Assembly: GCA_024516035.1 (NCBI GenBank)
Contig: CM044958.1
Span: 25,434,727-25,498,726, forward strand
Direction of reading: 5' to 3'
DNA from: Bactericera cockerelli
Taxonomy: Eukaryota; Arthropoda; Insecta; Hemiptera; Triozidae
DNA: 64,000 nucleotides
Below the pieces are notes generated by a model that was not told the origin of the DNA, ran no database searches, and saw only the letters and a list, made by a program, of their open reading frames with translations. A program made the translations under genes and the position numbers. Below are positions 45,850-58,584 of the stretch, one piece after another (positions within the stretch are counted from its first letter, which is position 1; each line of letters opens with the position of its first letter).

Positions 45850-47080
45850 ACAGGGTGTCCCACCAAAGTTGGACACCACAAATTACTCGGACCCTGAAAG
45901 AGTTTTTGTAAAATAAACTCGGTTTAAAAAAAAAAAAAAAAAACAAGTAAAGTTATTTTACACCCTGTATGAAAATTTTTGCTGCCCATTGAAAATGCGT
46001 ATTTTCATTACACAAACACTTTCTATTCTAATTGTTATCGAAAAAATTAAAAAAATCGTTATTCGAGATTTAAAAAAAAAAAACACCGCCAATTATGGAC
46101 ACAATACTTCCTCGTGATTGTTTCACATTGTATACACGACCACGTGCCAATTTTGAGATTTTATACTAAATCACTTGTATTTCCAAACCGCTTAACCGAT
46201 TTTCTTCAAATTTGTTTTAAATGGTATAATACCGTTTTTTCTACATTTTAGATTCCACAAAAAATGCTGTATCGGCAAGTCGTGGTCCTTATTTTTTGAC
46301 TTTTTTGTCCAAAATTTCGGATTTTCTTAAATATCAGAGTTAAATTATAATTAATTAAAAAATATATATAAATAGTCTATGTAAAACAATAATAATTATG
46401 CATACCTATACATACAAAATTTCATCAAAATCGGGTGAACCGTTCACGAGATATAAGCGTTTAAGTAAAAAGTTAGTGGTCAGGCGTATGGTCTCTTTCA
46501 CCCAGAACCGCTAGTACGAATTTGATGAATTTAAAATGGGACCATCTACAGAACGTCTCTTATATGTGTGCAAAATTTCATCAAAATCCGTTCAGTAGTT
46601 TCTGAGATTTGCGCGTTACAAGGAATATTTTTAACAGACCGACGGATCGACAGACGGACACAAAACCAAAGTTGCTCAGGAGGTTATGAAACGTCCAGAA
46701 ATATGAAAAAAATGACGAAATATGAAATCGGAGCAAAATTTTTTTTTTTTTACAAAAACTAAACACAATACTTCCGATTTCTAATATTAGAAATTTCTCG
46801 GATGTAAAATGGTCAAAAAACCTACCCTGTATGTAATATTTTAGTTTAAAAAAGTACTCAGAAATTATTTAGAAGTTAAATTATCAAATAAAATTCAGGT
46901 CGATTCATTTAAAAATTGAAAGTTGACACCTCAATTTTTCACTTTCGAACCACCCTGTATAAAAAAAATTCATGACCGAAACCGTATGATTAAAACTTGT
47001 ACCCTTGAATTTTTTATTTTTCAAAAACTCTTTCATGGGCCGGGTAATTTGAGGTGTCCAACTTTGGTGGGACACTCTGT
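45850..47080. mobile_element. Palindromic element, second-unit copy
   Basis: This is the tandem-unit counterpart of 37609-38839, nearly identical. Confidence 0.75.
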
Positions 47081-48603
47081 ATATCTCGAGCTTTTTAGAA
47101 CCCGTCCCTAATTTACAAGTAAGTAATATCAACTCGAGTGACATTTGCCCGTATTTCGGGTGAGAGTCGAAGGTTCAGGCGTAAAATATTTCTACAGCCG
47201 AAACGGTAACAGATGGGCAAAATCTGACTCTTGTCGACCCCCCTCCCCCTCAACCGATCACACTATTTCAAAAAGTCATCGCCGAAGTTGTGGACTGCCG
47301 TCCAGACTTAAGGCTTTCTGGTGTGACGAGTGGAGGTATAGTGATGGATAATTGAGGTTCCCGTCTAGAGTCGTCTTTAGCTTGCCCAGTATAGAGGTAT
47401 TCTAGCAAGCAGGATAGACTTTTCCTGGTTGAGTTGAGGTCTGCCTCTACTAGGTAGGAGCCTGCGCTGCGGTCGAGTGTTCTTTCCTAGCTGGCCTAAA
47501 AACAATAGGTAAAATTCTAAGACCCCAATGAACATGTATATATACTAATAACAATTTTGAATAATCCGGTCGGGTGCTATCGCTTAACAGACAGACAAAC
47601 GAAAGCCAAATCGTCCAGTACCCAAGTTAAAACAGAACCTCGTCTCTAGTGAGGTCGCTTATTCCTCATGGGGTATGAGTGGACCCCGGATATCCACGCA
47701 GATAATTTCTGCGCTGCCGGGAATCGAACCGAGGTCACCCTGTTTGCTAGCCTACTCCACTCGGCCACAGTGACTACTTAATAAAGTAAGCACAGTGATT
47801 CCCATCCTATAATGCTGATGTGCTATAAAATTTCTGAAGAAAAAAAAAAAGCCCTCATTATTAGTTGGGTTCAATACAAAATCTCTTTCTTTTTATAAAC
47901 ATCTTCAAAATTTTGTCTGCGGCTAAGTCCAATATCTTTGGTTTATTCATGCTAAGTGTGCCGCGATGCTAAAAATGTTAAGAACCACTGCTTGGCCATT
48001 TTATCTTTCTGGCTGCTCTGGTAACTGTAAAATTGACATTAACAGTGACAGACGAATGAAGTGTCACTGATAATGTCAATTTTACAGTCTGTAATTAATT
48101 GGGAACCAGGTTATTTTCTCCACCTATGAAACGTTGAATACAAAAATGCAACTGTATTTTTACAAGCTATAGGTGGTGGCTATTTGTTTTGTCTGGGAAA
48201 TAGAGAACATCAGAATTTCAATTTTTTTTTTTTTTTTTATTGTAATAATTAAGTTTACATTGTTTAGAAGTGGGTTGACATGAAACATGGTTGCCTAGAC
48301 AATCTAAATAGACAATCAGGGTGTAAATAAATAAATGAATAATAATACAGGCAGGCAGCAGAAAAGCCGCAGGCAGCTGAAGAGCCAGATAGCCGGAGGC
48401 AACAGAAGAGCCGGAGGCAACAGAAAAGACAGATGTCCAGATGCAGTGGGAGTCACTTAAAGATTTGCACGGCAAGTCTCTGAAAGCAAAAATATAGATA
48501 ATTATTATTATTAAACACTTTATTGGATATACATAGACATAATTATGTACAAATAATTATTATAAGAATTAAATAATGGAAAGGAAAAAAATAATGTATA
48601 CAA

Positions 48604-48770
48604 TAGAGTGGGTCGAAAAATCATTTTATTTTATTTAATTAACGCTATACCCCGGAAAAGTTGTGGCTGGTCGAGATAAGACTTTTGAGCAAAAAAAAAT
48701 TTTTTTTGGACCACGTCTTCCGGTCGCGCAAAGGCTTTCAAAATGGCGAAAATCAAAAAAAAAAAAAAAA

Positions 48771-48805
<35 letters not shown>

Positions 48806-49601
48806 TAAGAAAATTTAAAAAAATGTAAAAAAAAATATAATCAATTTTTTTGGTTTGCTATAGCATATAGGTACTAGTTATAAAAAGACCAGACTAGTAT
48901 AAAGGGTTAAAAAAACAACCAATGAACCGCCTTTACCGGTCACCTTTCGAACCCGCGACTTCTGGATTACCAGTAAACGTCTTGACTACTGAGATACCGG
49001 TAGGGTCTGGATGGAATTCGTCGTATACTCGTACCTATAACTCTTCTTCGTGAGTTCTGGGTCAATTTTTAAGCTGGTCTGAATGATATACATAATGTAA
49101 GTACATAGATTTAGAGGATAACTTTTCAAGGCCTTTGCACAACCGGAAGGGTTGGTCCGATTATATTTTTTTTGGTCTCTGTGGATTCTTCAGACCTTTA
49201 TGCAAGTAATAATTTCTATGGGGAGTCAGATAAATAAAAATTTTACCTATATTTTTCAATTGCTTGAAAAAGGGCAAGTTATAGTGAATTTTCGTGAAAG
49301 TCACAAATTTCAAGGCCTTTGCGCGACTGGTAAAGGTGGTTTCATTGGTGTTTTTTTGAATTCTTTATACTAGTCTTTTTAGAACTAGTATATTCTATAG
49401 CAAACCAAAAAAATCAATTATCATTTTTTTTAAAAATTTCTAATTTTTTTTTTATCGCCATTTTGAAAGCCTTTGCGCGACCGGAAGACGTGGTCCAATT
49501 TTTTTTTTTTTTTAGCTCACAAGTCTTATCTCAAACAGCCACAACTTTTCCAAGGTATAGCGTTAATTAAATAAAATAAAATGATTTTTTGATCCACTCT
49601 A
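48604..49601. mobile_element. hAT-like palindromic element, second-unit copy
   Basis: Counterpart of 40363-41359 in the second 8.2-kb unit. Confidence 0.75.
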
Positions 49602-49927
49602 ATATACAATAAAAAGGAAAAAGAACAGAAAAATGTATATAAACATGTGTCCTAGCTAAAGGGAGGGGTTATTGCCTATGCCAATCTCTTCCACCCAACA
49701 TTTGGAGTTCCCTATCTAGATATTTCAATAATAATATAAAAAAGAAGCTAAATAAATAAAAATATATACAAACAACATATTAAAAAAAAAATTAAAATTA
49801 ATTTATATTTTCCAAGAAATGTTTCTATGAGAAACTTGATTCCCCATAGTTCATCAGGCAATTGATTCCATCTTATCGCATTGATCTTATAGCATTAACA
49901 GTAAAACTATTCCCCATATGGTTAGTG

Positions 49928-50384
49928 CAGTAGAACCTTGATTATCCCATCCTCAACCATGCGGATACTTGATTATCCAGATTAAAAAAAAAAAAACACG
50001 CTGTTATTGAATAGGTGCATAGCAACGCTGCTACTGATAATCACAGCTCCAAGCGTACATGCATGAAGACATCTTCTTATGATTCCTTGGATCAGGCAGT
50101 TCTCAAGTGGTTTTTGCAAGCAAAATCTACCGGACAACCTATCAATGACCTGTTGATGTGTGAAAAGACATTGAAGATTAACAAGAAACTAGGAGGGGAC
50201 AAAATTTCTTGTTATAATAAAATATATCAAAATACATCTGCTTTTACACAAAATCAAAATTCTTCTTTATTACTTGGTTTTTTAGGGTCCCCTCAATTAT
50301 CTAGACTTTTATATAGGACCTCGATTATCCAGCATACGGGCATACCCCTAGTAGACATTAATCCAGATAATGAAGGTTCTACTG
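49928..50384 (+). mobile_element. Internally deleted Tigger/pogo element, second-unit copy
   Basis: Counterpart of 41686-42142 in the second unit. Confidence 0.8.
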
Positions 50385-51450
50385 TATTGTGAGGTGGAAT
50401 AGAGAGATAAGTGAAGCGAGTATTATGACTGTGGAATGAAGAGTGTATGAAATGATGAGTGAAGATATGGAGGTGAAGCCTCATTCAAAATTCTCCACAG
50501 TAAGCCCAATCTCAGATGTTCTAATCTCTTATCAATTTGTAACCATTGAAGATTTTTTCATTTAGCTGAAACATGATCAAATGACTGAAACACAACACAA
50601 GCATTCTGAAATGTTTGAAGTAAATTCCCTTTGATGTTTGACATAGCAGCTCCAGTATTCAATCAAAGGAAATATAAGAGAAGTACATAGGAGCTGTTTT
50701 GTTTGCAGGACTAAAACCTTTGCAAATGTTTCAGGGAATGAAACTTTTGATACTTTTCCTTACCAATTTGAACAACCTGAGAGTTCCATTGAAGATCTGG
50801 ATCTAAAAGTATTCCAAGATTTTTCACACAAGAAGACAAAGGAATAGGCTCAGAAAACAGAAATAACTTGTTGCTTTGGTCTACATAATTTAGGACTCAT
50901 GGTAATGGAGCTTTGCTGGTGTTTTGATAGTTAGTGGGGGGATGATATCACACTTCAGCATGTTATGATCTGACACACCAGAAACAGGATACCTGGGTTG
51001 GCCTCAGCCATCCTCTAGTTGTGTCAACTAATCCATTATTAATTAATAGACTTGATGTTTATAAAAATAGATATTTTTACAAGGGTTTTAGATTTATAAT
51101 TCCAGATTCTTGAATTCCTTATTGATGATGAAAGAAGAAATAAAATTGAAAATCTCAGAGGGGAAAAAAATCAATGCAACATTGCAGTGGATTTGGGAAT
51201 ATGGAAATAGTGTTAAGTCCCAAGTCCCAGATATCTGGAGGCTCTCCACAGAAAAGATGAGGGTCAGATGACACAAGCCTTGTTTTTTCATTGGGATTTA
51301 GTGATACAGGCACAAATAGCACAATGATATGGTAGTGGCAAAGAAGGGAACTGAATTTTTATGGGATAAACAAGCTTATAACTAGACAGGCTTGCTGTCT
51401 CACAATAGTGATGATCATAAAACCATTCATGCTTATTACATTACTTACTT

Positions 51451-51622
51451 TACTTTTCATGTCCGGAACAACATATCTTTCATATCTTAGATTGACCAGG
51501 GTAACCAGGGTTAGATCTTGTTGGGTACAGGGTTCATCCAATTGATTACAGACAAGGAGATATTCATTTGTCTGCACCTGTCCACAGTGGCAGTCATTAT
51601 TCTCTTCATATCCCCATTTCAA
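51451..51622 (-). pseudogene. Fragment of a non-LTR retrotransposon C-terminus, second-unit copy
   Basis: Counterpart of 43210-43381. Confidence 0.6.
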
Positions 51623-52143
51623 TAGATTACAATAGATTCAATCAAAGGCTGGTGACACTCTAGTTTCCATAGTTCAACCTTGTGGACTTCAGTCACTTCA
51701 GTAATGTGAGTACAGCTGTCGATGCTTGTTGTCGTTCAAATAAAACTTTTCTTATTACATTGATATTATTTTTTTAAAATAAATTTCCAATCCTTTGATT
51801 GTTAGTTCACTGTATTTTAATAATACACTACTCTTAACTACAAGAAAAGAAAACTAGAAATGTAAAAAATAAAAATTGAGTTAAGGTTATTCCATTATTC
51901 CACCCTGCAAAATTCCCTATTTCATAAATAAAATTTCTCTATTCTCTTCTGAAGGGAAACTTTTGAGCTCTGGGTGGGGAAATGGAAAGATTTTATGGAT
52001 TTTAACCATTTCAAACGTTCGTACAACACAATTTCGCAGGACATAATGTTCTTTCAACACAAATTCACTCAGCATAACGGTCGCACAACATAATCGATTT
52101 CGATTATTATGCTGTATGAACTTGTGTTGAACGAACGCACACC

Positions 52144-52151
52144 CAAAAATT
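52144..52151. repeat. Candidate 8-bp target-site duplication, right
   Basis: CAAAAATT immediately follows the right tip GCACACC of the dimer and matches 35654-35661 exactly. Confidence 0.7.
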
Positions 52152-52212
52152 CATCAAGAGCGCGTTTGAAAATGAAAGGCGCTCTTGACGTAATGAATGT
52201 TGGGTGTTTTAG

Positions 52213-52735
52213 CCGTATTTTTCTTTCTAACCAAAGTGGATGCAACTGGAATAAAATGAACAAACTGGAAGCAAGTCATTTTTCTTTTGGGAGAGGAAAA
52301 ATGTTCTTCCAGTTTGGTTACCGAAACTGGAAAAAAAAAATTGTGCAAAAGAAAAATACACCTTTAGAGATGTAAAGCCGGCCATACACGTACAAGAACT
52401 ATTATTTTAACACTTAGACGACCGCGTGTACCACCGGTGGTACACGCGTGTCTGTGCGGAATGGACCGGGTGTACCACCGGTGGTACACAAATGCACTAC
52501 GTCTAAACATCGCCGGTCCCACGGGAGAATTCACTAAAAACCATGCCGGTCGTCCAAGTGTTAAAAGAACTTATGCTCGTGACCTTTAGCCGTATTTTTC
52601 TTTCTAACCAAAGTGGATGCAACGGGAATAAAATGAACCAAACTGGAAGAAAGTCATTTTTTTTTTGGAAGAGGAAATTTTTCCTCTTCCTTCTTCCAGT
52701 TTGGTTAACCAAAATGGAAGTAGAAAATTCTTTTT
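52213..52735. repeat. Two AGCCG-family fragments
   Basis: 52213-52345 and 52585-52735 both start agccgtatttttctttctaa and run aaccaaagtggatgcaac. The TTAA MITE (52411-52560) lies between them. The second continues after the 5S-SINE, and a further fragment follows at 55035-55160 after the palindromes. Confidence 0.65.
52411..52560. mobile_element. TTAA-flanked MITE, second member
   Basis: The tips are CACTTAGACGACCG and CGGTCGTCCAAGTG with TTAA on both sides. The CCACCGGTGG palindrome occurs twice. The shared interior aacatcgccggtcccacggg is inverted relative to 11022-11137. Confidence 0.82.
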
Positions 52736-52990
52736 TTTTAAAGTGGGGTTTAACGTCGCTTTCAACTGCCATGGTCATATCACGACGGGGGTTTTACCCT
52801 CCATTCGCAGGAAACTCACAAACCTGCTACTCACATTGACCTCACCCAGCCTGAGTGGGGCCGGGAAAAGCCAGCGTCACGAGAATTAGAATTAGAATGG
52901 TCACCCATCCAAGTCTTAACCTCGCTGGATGTCGCTTAACTTCGGTGTTCTGAAGGGAACCGGTGTATTCAACATGCCATCGACGCTGGC
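52731..52990 (-). mobile_element. 5S rRNA-derived SINE nested in a TIR repeat
   Basis: Minus-strand copy flanked by AGAAAATTCTT (52722-52732 and 52997-53007). It interrupts a dispersed repeat (phrase aaccaaaatggaagtagaaa) that resumes after it. Confidence 0.88.
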
Positions 52991-53024
52991 TTAGAGAGAA
53001 AATTCTTGCTTCCAGTTCTTTTAT

Positions 53025-54140
53025 ACAGGGTGTATGAAAAAAAAGGAGCCAGTCAAAATATCTCGTTTATGGAAGCAATTTTCAAAAAACCCTTAAACAC
53101 GTGTCTTATTATATGGTGGGGAAAACTTTTCAGGGGGTTTAATTTTTCATACTCTTAACAGGGGCGGCCCCAGGGGGGTCAACTTTGGAATCTTAAATGG
53201 AACCACCCTATTTATAATACATTTCTGAAAAGTAGTTGACATTAAAAGTATTTTAAGACTCTTTCGAGATTTTTAATCAAAACAGGGCCGGAGATATTGT
53301 ACATTTCATTTCATAGTTTTCAGTTATTTTTTATAAGTATTTTATGGTATTTTTGTAAAAATTGTTAAACACATGTCTTTCTATTTGAAATAATTAAATT
53401 TTCATGCCTTTTTTAATATCATTCGCTTTACCAGGGGAGGTGTCAAGGGGTCATCTTTTTTTACATAGTGTAAAAACTATTCTTTTTTAGTATAGTATAA
53501 GCTAAATAAATGCACTGACTGTTGTTGTGTAATCTAAATTTAAGATACTATTGAAAACAGGGCCGGAGACTAGTACTGCATGCGAGTTTTAGAATTTTAC
53601 ACATTCATTTGAAGTAAATCTTGCCTTGTTTTATTTTAAATTGATCAAAATGGATCATTGCATTAATTTCTCACAAAATTTACTCGAAAAAGGATGGTTT
53701 TTACAAAAAGTTGACCACTTGAAATCTTCCCTGGTAAAGCGAATGATATAAAAAAGGCATGAAAATTTAATTATTTCAGATAGAAAGACATGTGTTCAAC
53801 AATTTTTACAAGAATACCATAGATTACTTATAAAAAAAAACTGAAACTTGTGAAATGAAATGTATGATATATCCGGCCCTGTTTTGATTAAAAATCTCAA
53901 ACTAGTCTTAAAATACTTTTAATGTCAACTACTTTTCAGAAATGTATTACAAATTGGGTAGTTCTATTTAAGATTCCAAAGTTGACCCCACTGGGGCCGC
54001 CCCTGTTATGAGTATGAAAAATTAAACCCCCTGAAAAAGCTTCCCCCTCCATATAATGAGATACCTGTTTCAGGGTTTTTTGAAAATCGCTTCCATAGAG
54101 GAGATATTTTGACTGGCTCCTTTTTTTTCATACACCCTGT
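53025..54140. mobile_element. Palindromic element, tips ACAGGGTGTATG (1.1 kb)
   Basis: The left arm starts acagggtgtatgaaaaaaaa and ggagccagtcaaaatatc. The right arm ends with the inverse (gatattttgactggctcc then catacaccctgt). Arms are about 0.55 kb. The interior is unrelated to the 31971 element. Confidence 0.85.
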
Positions 54141-54142
54141 AT

Positions 54143-55030
54143 ACAGGGTCTTCATAAAGTCTCACCCAGGCCTAGGTTTCTCGAAAACGACTCAGAATAT
54201 CAAAAAACGCAAAAACCCGTATTCCTTTATATTTAGGAGGATTGATTTTCAGCCAAATTTTTTTTGCCTACACGGCCCCAGTCAGGCTGGGCATGGACCA
54301 AATTTAAAATCTTAAATAGAATGGTATGTCTTGTGGCATATTGTTTTAAAGGTCTTATTAAGAGAAGTTCATTACAACAAATTTTAGTGAGCTACAACTT
54401 ACCGTTCTCGAGATACAGGGTCGGACGTCCTGCGTAATATCCATATATTATGACCTATAACTCGTTAACCGTAAGTTATGGAGTAAATTTTTCTTGTTAA
54501 TAATAACTCCTTATGGCAAGAACTTTCGAACAAGTTAAAACTTGATTTGTTTTTTCGTTAAATTTTTTTCGACTGTTCGTCCGGCTGGCTGACGAAACCG
54601 ACCAGAAACTAACATCAACAGAGTATGTCGAGTTATAACTTGTTCGAAAGGTCTTGTCATAAGGAGTTATTATTAAAAAGAAAAATTTTCTCCATAATTT
54701 ACGGTTAACGAGTTATAGGTCAAAATATATGGATATTACGCAGGACGTCCGACCCTGTATCTCAAGAACGGTAGGTTGTAGCACACTGAAATTTATTGTA
54801 ATGAACTTCTCTCAATAAGACCTTTAAAACAATATGCTACAAGACATACCATTCTATTTAAGATTTTAAAGTTGGTCCATGCCTAGCCTGACTGGGGCCG
54901 TGTAGGCAAAAAAAAATTGGCTGAAATTCAATCCCTCTAAATATAAAGGAATACGGGTTTTTGCGTTTTTTGATATTCTGAGTCGTTTTCGAGAAACCTA
55001 GGCCTGGGTGAGACTTTATGAAGACCCTGT
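54143..55030. mobile_element. Palindromic element, tips ACAGGGTCTTCA (0.89 kb)
   Basis: The arms begin acagggtcttcataaagtct and end with the inverse. The element starts two bases after the previous palindrome ends, so both share the TATA-like junction. The centre lies near 54590. Confidence 0.85.
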
Positions 55031-56125
55031 ATATTAAATCCATTGTTTATTTTTAAAAGTACCGTAACGCATTTTTCTTTCATGAATGTGGTGAAGTTGA
55101 CCTTGGATCGAAATATCGATCCTGGAAAAAAAAAATATCCAGAAGAAAAATACCCCTTTTTCTGCATCACACGTGGGTACGCTAATGCATATGCATGACA
55201 GACACGCCTGTTCATGTGTAGCCGGCTTAATAACAAAATTGACTGATTAGCCCATATCATTAGTTAAGTTTTTCATTGGCGCTCTCACACTTGTTTTCTG
55301 TTTTCATTATCTTACCAGCTCTGATTGGTTAATTGAAGAAAAAAAAATAATTCCCTGCCCGCCCAGTTCCAATGTCTATATTATAGGCTCCTTTTATGTC
55401 CTTTGATTCTATTTGGTTTGAATATTTTAGAACAGGCTTTTTATTTATTGAATGGAATACAGGTAACAATGTTATTGAAACTTATTTGATGCAAAGTTAA
55501 TTTCTAAAAAAAAAAAAAAATTAAATCGAAAGCGCATTACTTTTGAGGTTTTTTGAGTATAAATCTCGATTCGTCGCGAGGACATATACTTTATTAATAC
55601 ATAATTAGAACCGCATTTTTTTTCCGAATCTAAAACTGTGCCGATCGTAACGATTTGGGTAGTACTTTTTGAGCGAGGAGCCTTTTTGTACGGTCAAAGC
55701 CTTGAAAATTGCCGTAACGAAAAACCTTTATTGACCTATATTGACCCTACCTTGACCGATTTAAGAAAAAAAAAAAGTTACTACTAATTGCAACTTTTAG
55801 AGACAAAGCTTTTAATATGCAACACATTAGGTCAAAAGGTCAAAAAGTAGGTCAAAATTTAAAAAAAAAATTGACCTATTTGCCCTTTAAAAAAAATCTG
55901 AAATTTTAATGGCAAAAAATAGAAGGCATTTGTGTGGTTTTACAAAAAAAAAATATCTTGTTACTATAAAGTTAACGCCCCCAAACAAGCCGGCAAAAAC
56001 AGGTCTGACGCAACAAATTTGACCTAAATTTGCCTTAAAAGTTTTTTGGCCTTAACTCGAGATTATTCGCCTTGACCTACATCGTTTAATGTAAATTCTC
56101 CAGGTCAATGAGCATCGAATGATAT

Positions 56126-56998
56126 ACAGGGTGGGGCAAAAGTCTGGAAACCCCTGAATAACTTTCGAATGGCTTCTTCGGTAAAATTAAAATTTTGTAA
56201 GGTAAACCAAGCTAATAAGACCTTCTTTTAGAGTCGGGTCGATTTTTGTTACCGGCCCCCATGTCGGAGGCAGGGGGGCCAACTTCATTTTTTTAAATAC
56301 GAACCCCCACCTTGCGATACATTTTTGGAAAGGTCTTTAAATAAGAAATACATTGGTGCAAATTTTATTTTTTAAATATTAAACTGTTTGCAAATGGCGT
56401 CCAACTTTGTGTATGCAGTAAAGTCTGGAAACCCCTGAATATCTTTTGAAAGGGATTTTTTAGTTAATTTAAAATTGTGCACGGTAAGTCGGGGTAATTA
56501 GACCTTTCCAAAAATGTATCGCAAGGTGGGGTTTCGTATTTAAAAAAATGAAGTTGACCTCCCTGGCCTCGACATGGGGGGCAGTAAAAAAAAGCGGTCC
56601 AGTTCTAATATAAAGTCTAATTACCAAGGATTACCATACACAATTTTAAATGTACTGAGAAAGTCCTTTCGAAAGATATTCATCAGGGGTTTCCAGACTT
56701 TACTGCATATACAAAGTTGGACGCCATTTGCAAACAAATGATATTAAAAAAATAAAATTTGCACCAACGTATAATTTCTTATTTGAAGACCTTTCCAAAA
56801 ATGTATCGCAAGGTAGGGGTTCGTATTTAAAAAAATGAAGTTGGGTCCCCTGGCCCAACTTCATGGGGGCCGGTAACAAAAATCGACGCCACTCTAAAAG
56901 AAGGTCTTATTAGCCCGGTTTACCGTACAAAATTTTAAGTTTACCGAAGAAGGCATTCGAAAGTTTTCAGGGGTTTCCAGACTTTTGCCCCACCCTGT
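56126..56998. mobile_element. Palindromic element, tips ACAGGGTGGGGC (0.87 kb)
   Basis: The tips are acagggtggggcaaaagtct and the inverse. Inside lies a second inverted pair starting gtaaagtctggaaacccc (56420 and 56705), so the arms themselves contain a related repeat. Confidence 0.82.
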
Positions 56999-56999
56999 A

Positions 57000-58189
57000 T
57001 AATAGGTCTAGTTTTGATAAAGTTTTACAGTCACTTTGGGCAAATTAAAATTTTACGAAAAAATTAATCAATGAACCGGCCCCGCCCACATGGACTGGGT
57101 TATATATGAAGCTTTTCTTTTAGAAAATTCTTGTAGCTGACAATTTTCCGGTTCGATCGATATGCAATATGCCCTGTTAACGTTTATAATAGCCCCGGAA
57201 AACGGCCCGGAAAAATCACTAAATTTTTTTAATTTTTCAAAGAATTAAAAAAAATTCAAATGAATTAAAAACAAGGTTAACGATTAAAATTTTCAATTTT
57301 TTTTTGGCAAAAATGTAGGAAATCACATGGAGAATAACCGTTCCTGCCCAACCCCCAACCCCCTTTTTTTCAAAAAGCCGAAAAAACGTCTCCTTCTGCC
57401 TTAAAACGGCGTTTGAAAAAACCGTTTTAATCGTCGCCTTGAAATTAATCGATTTTAAGGCTTAAGGCGGTAATGTTATACCTTTTTGGATTTGCGTCGT
57501 CAAGGCGAATCGAACGATATGTAACATCATGTGCTTTATCGGTGCATAATCACCGATTGAAAAAAAAGCAGCAATTTTTTGACATATGTCAAACTTTTGA
57601 CATATCAGTTTAAACTTTAAGCTGTTTATGACATATTCTTGTAGCCCTCGTCTGTACGAACCTAACGCAACAAATTTCAGCATTTCGTCATAAACACAGC
57701 CAGAGTTATGGCGAAAAAACGCAAAAAATTCAAGCGCCTCTGCGCCACCAGATGAAGCGTCGATTTCCTGTCAAAAAATGTTTATCTTGTATGGGAGAAG
57801 ATATTTAGATGACCAAATGGCGTCCAGAGGCTACCAAAGTGGCAGGGCAAAACTGGCATGAAAAAAATCTCCGTTCTGCGCAAAACTCGTGAACGGCAGG
57901 CGCCACCAAATTTTGGTACCACTAAAAGGTGCGCCTACACATTCTACACATTTCATATTCTATACATGTTTGCTTCATCTGCAACACAGAAGGAGTTAGA
58001 GCGGCATATATGGTTTTCCAAAAAGGCTCTAATATGGCCCTAATTCGGCCCTAGTAGGTGACGAAAGGGCCTAACACTAACCCTAGATAGCGGCCATTCA
58101 AACCTGTCGGTGGAACCCAGTTTGAACCTGATCGGCACCAAAAAGCCATTTGCTCGCCCCGATTTTCCATTGGAGCTTTGATATTTTTT
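57000..58189. other. Interior of the CATGGGCG relative, no gene recognised
   Basis: No transposase is readable. Short frames lack motifs. Confidence 0.4.
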
Positions 58190-58584
58190 AGGGTCTACTT
58201 GATATTTTTACCCTTTTAAAAATCCTTTGATTTTTGATTTTAAGGTTTTTCAATGTTTTTTTTTTCTCGAAAAATATTTTTCAAAAAATATCATATGTAA
58301 ATTTAAGTTGCGCCTTCCATGTTGCATACTAATGAGGTTTCTCTAGGGGGGGGGGCAGCTGCCCCCCCTGGCTACGCCCATGACTGTTACACCATGGAGG
58401 CTGATTGAATTAATTAAGTTGTTTAAATTTTATTTTTGAAACTAATCTCGCCTATATCTCCGAGAAGGATACATTTTCGTAAAAACATTGAATGTAGTAA
58501 AATTACAGCTACTAAAATAAATATGTGTAGTAAAACATGAGAAAATCCCAACTTTTTAGACGAGATAATTTATGATGAAAGTAT

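Larger units (their letters stand above)
43903..52143. mobile_element. 8241-bp TIR-bounded unit, copy 2 of a tandem dimer
   Basis: This copy starts at the base after copy 1 ends, in the same orientation, and is nearly identical. The differences I saw are single-base indels, mostly in homopolymers. CAAAAATT at 52144-52151 abuts the right edge and repeats the 8 bp left of copy 1. No such repeat separates the two units. Confidence 0.8.
55430..58382. mobile_element. Second, larger relative of the CATGGGCG element
   Basis: 58190-58382 matches 34200-34391 closely, ending in the same CTGGCTACGCCCATG tip. 55430-55500 matches 33850-33940. The stretch between the two matches is far longer here (about 2.7 kb against about 0.25 kb), so the 31.8-kb copy looks internally deleted. 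The left tip was not found. A palindromic element (56126-56998) is nested inside. The right flank (ACTGTTACACCATGGAGGCT) looks like the end of a SINE also present at 300-470 and 61105-61270. Confidence 0.6.

Noticed and set aside
35662..52143. Simple assembly duplication of one 8.2-kb allele
   Set aside because: It cannot be excluded, but breakpoints exactly at TIR ends and a flanking 8-bp repeat favour a biological dimer.
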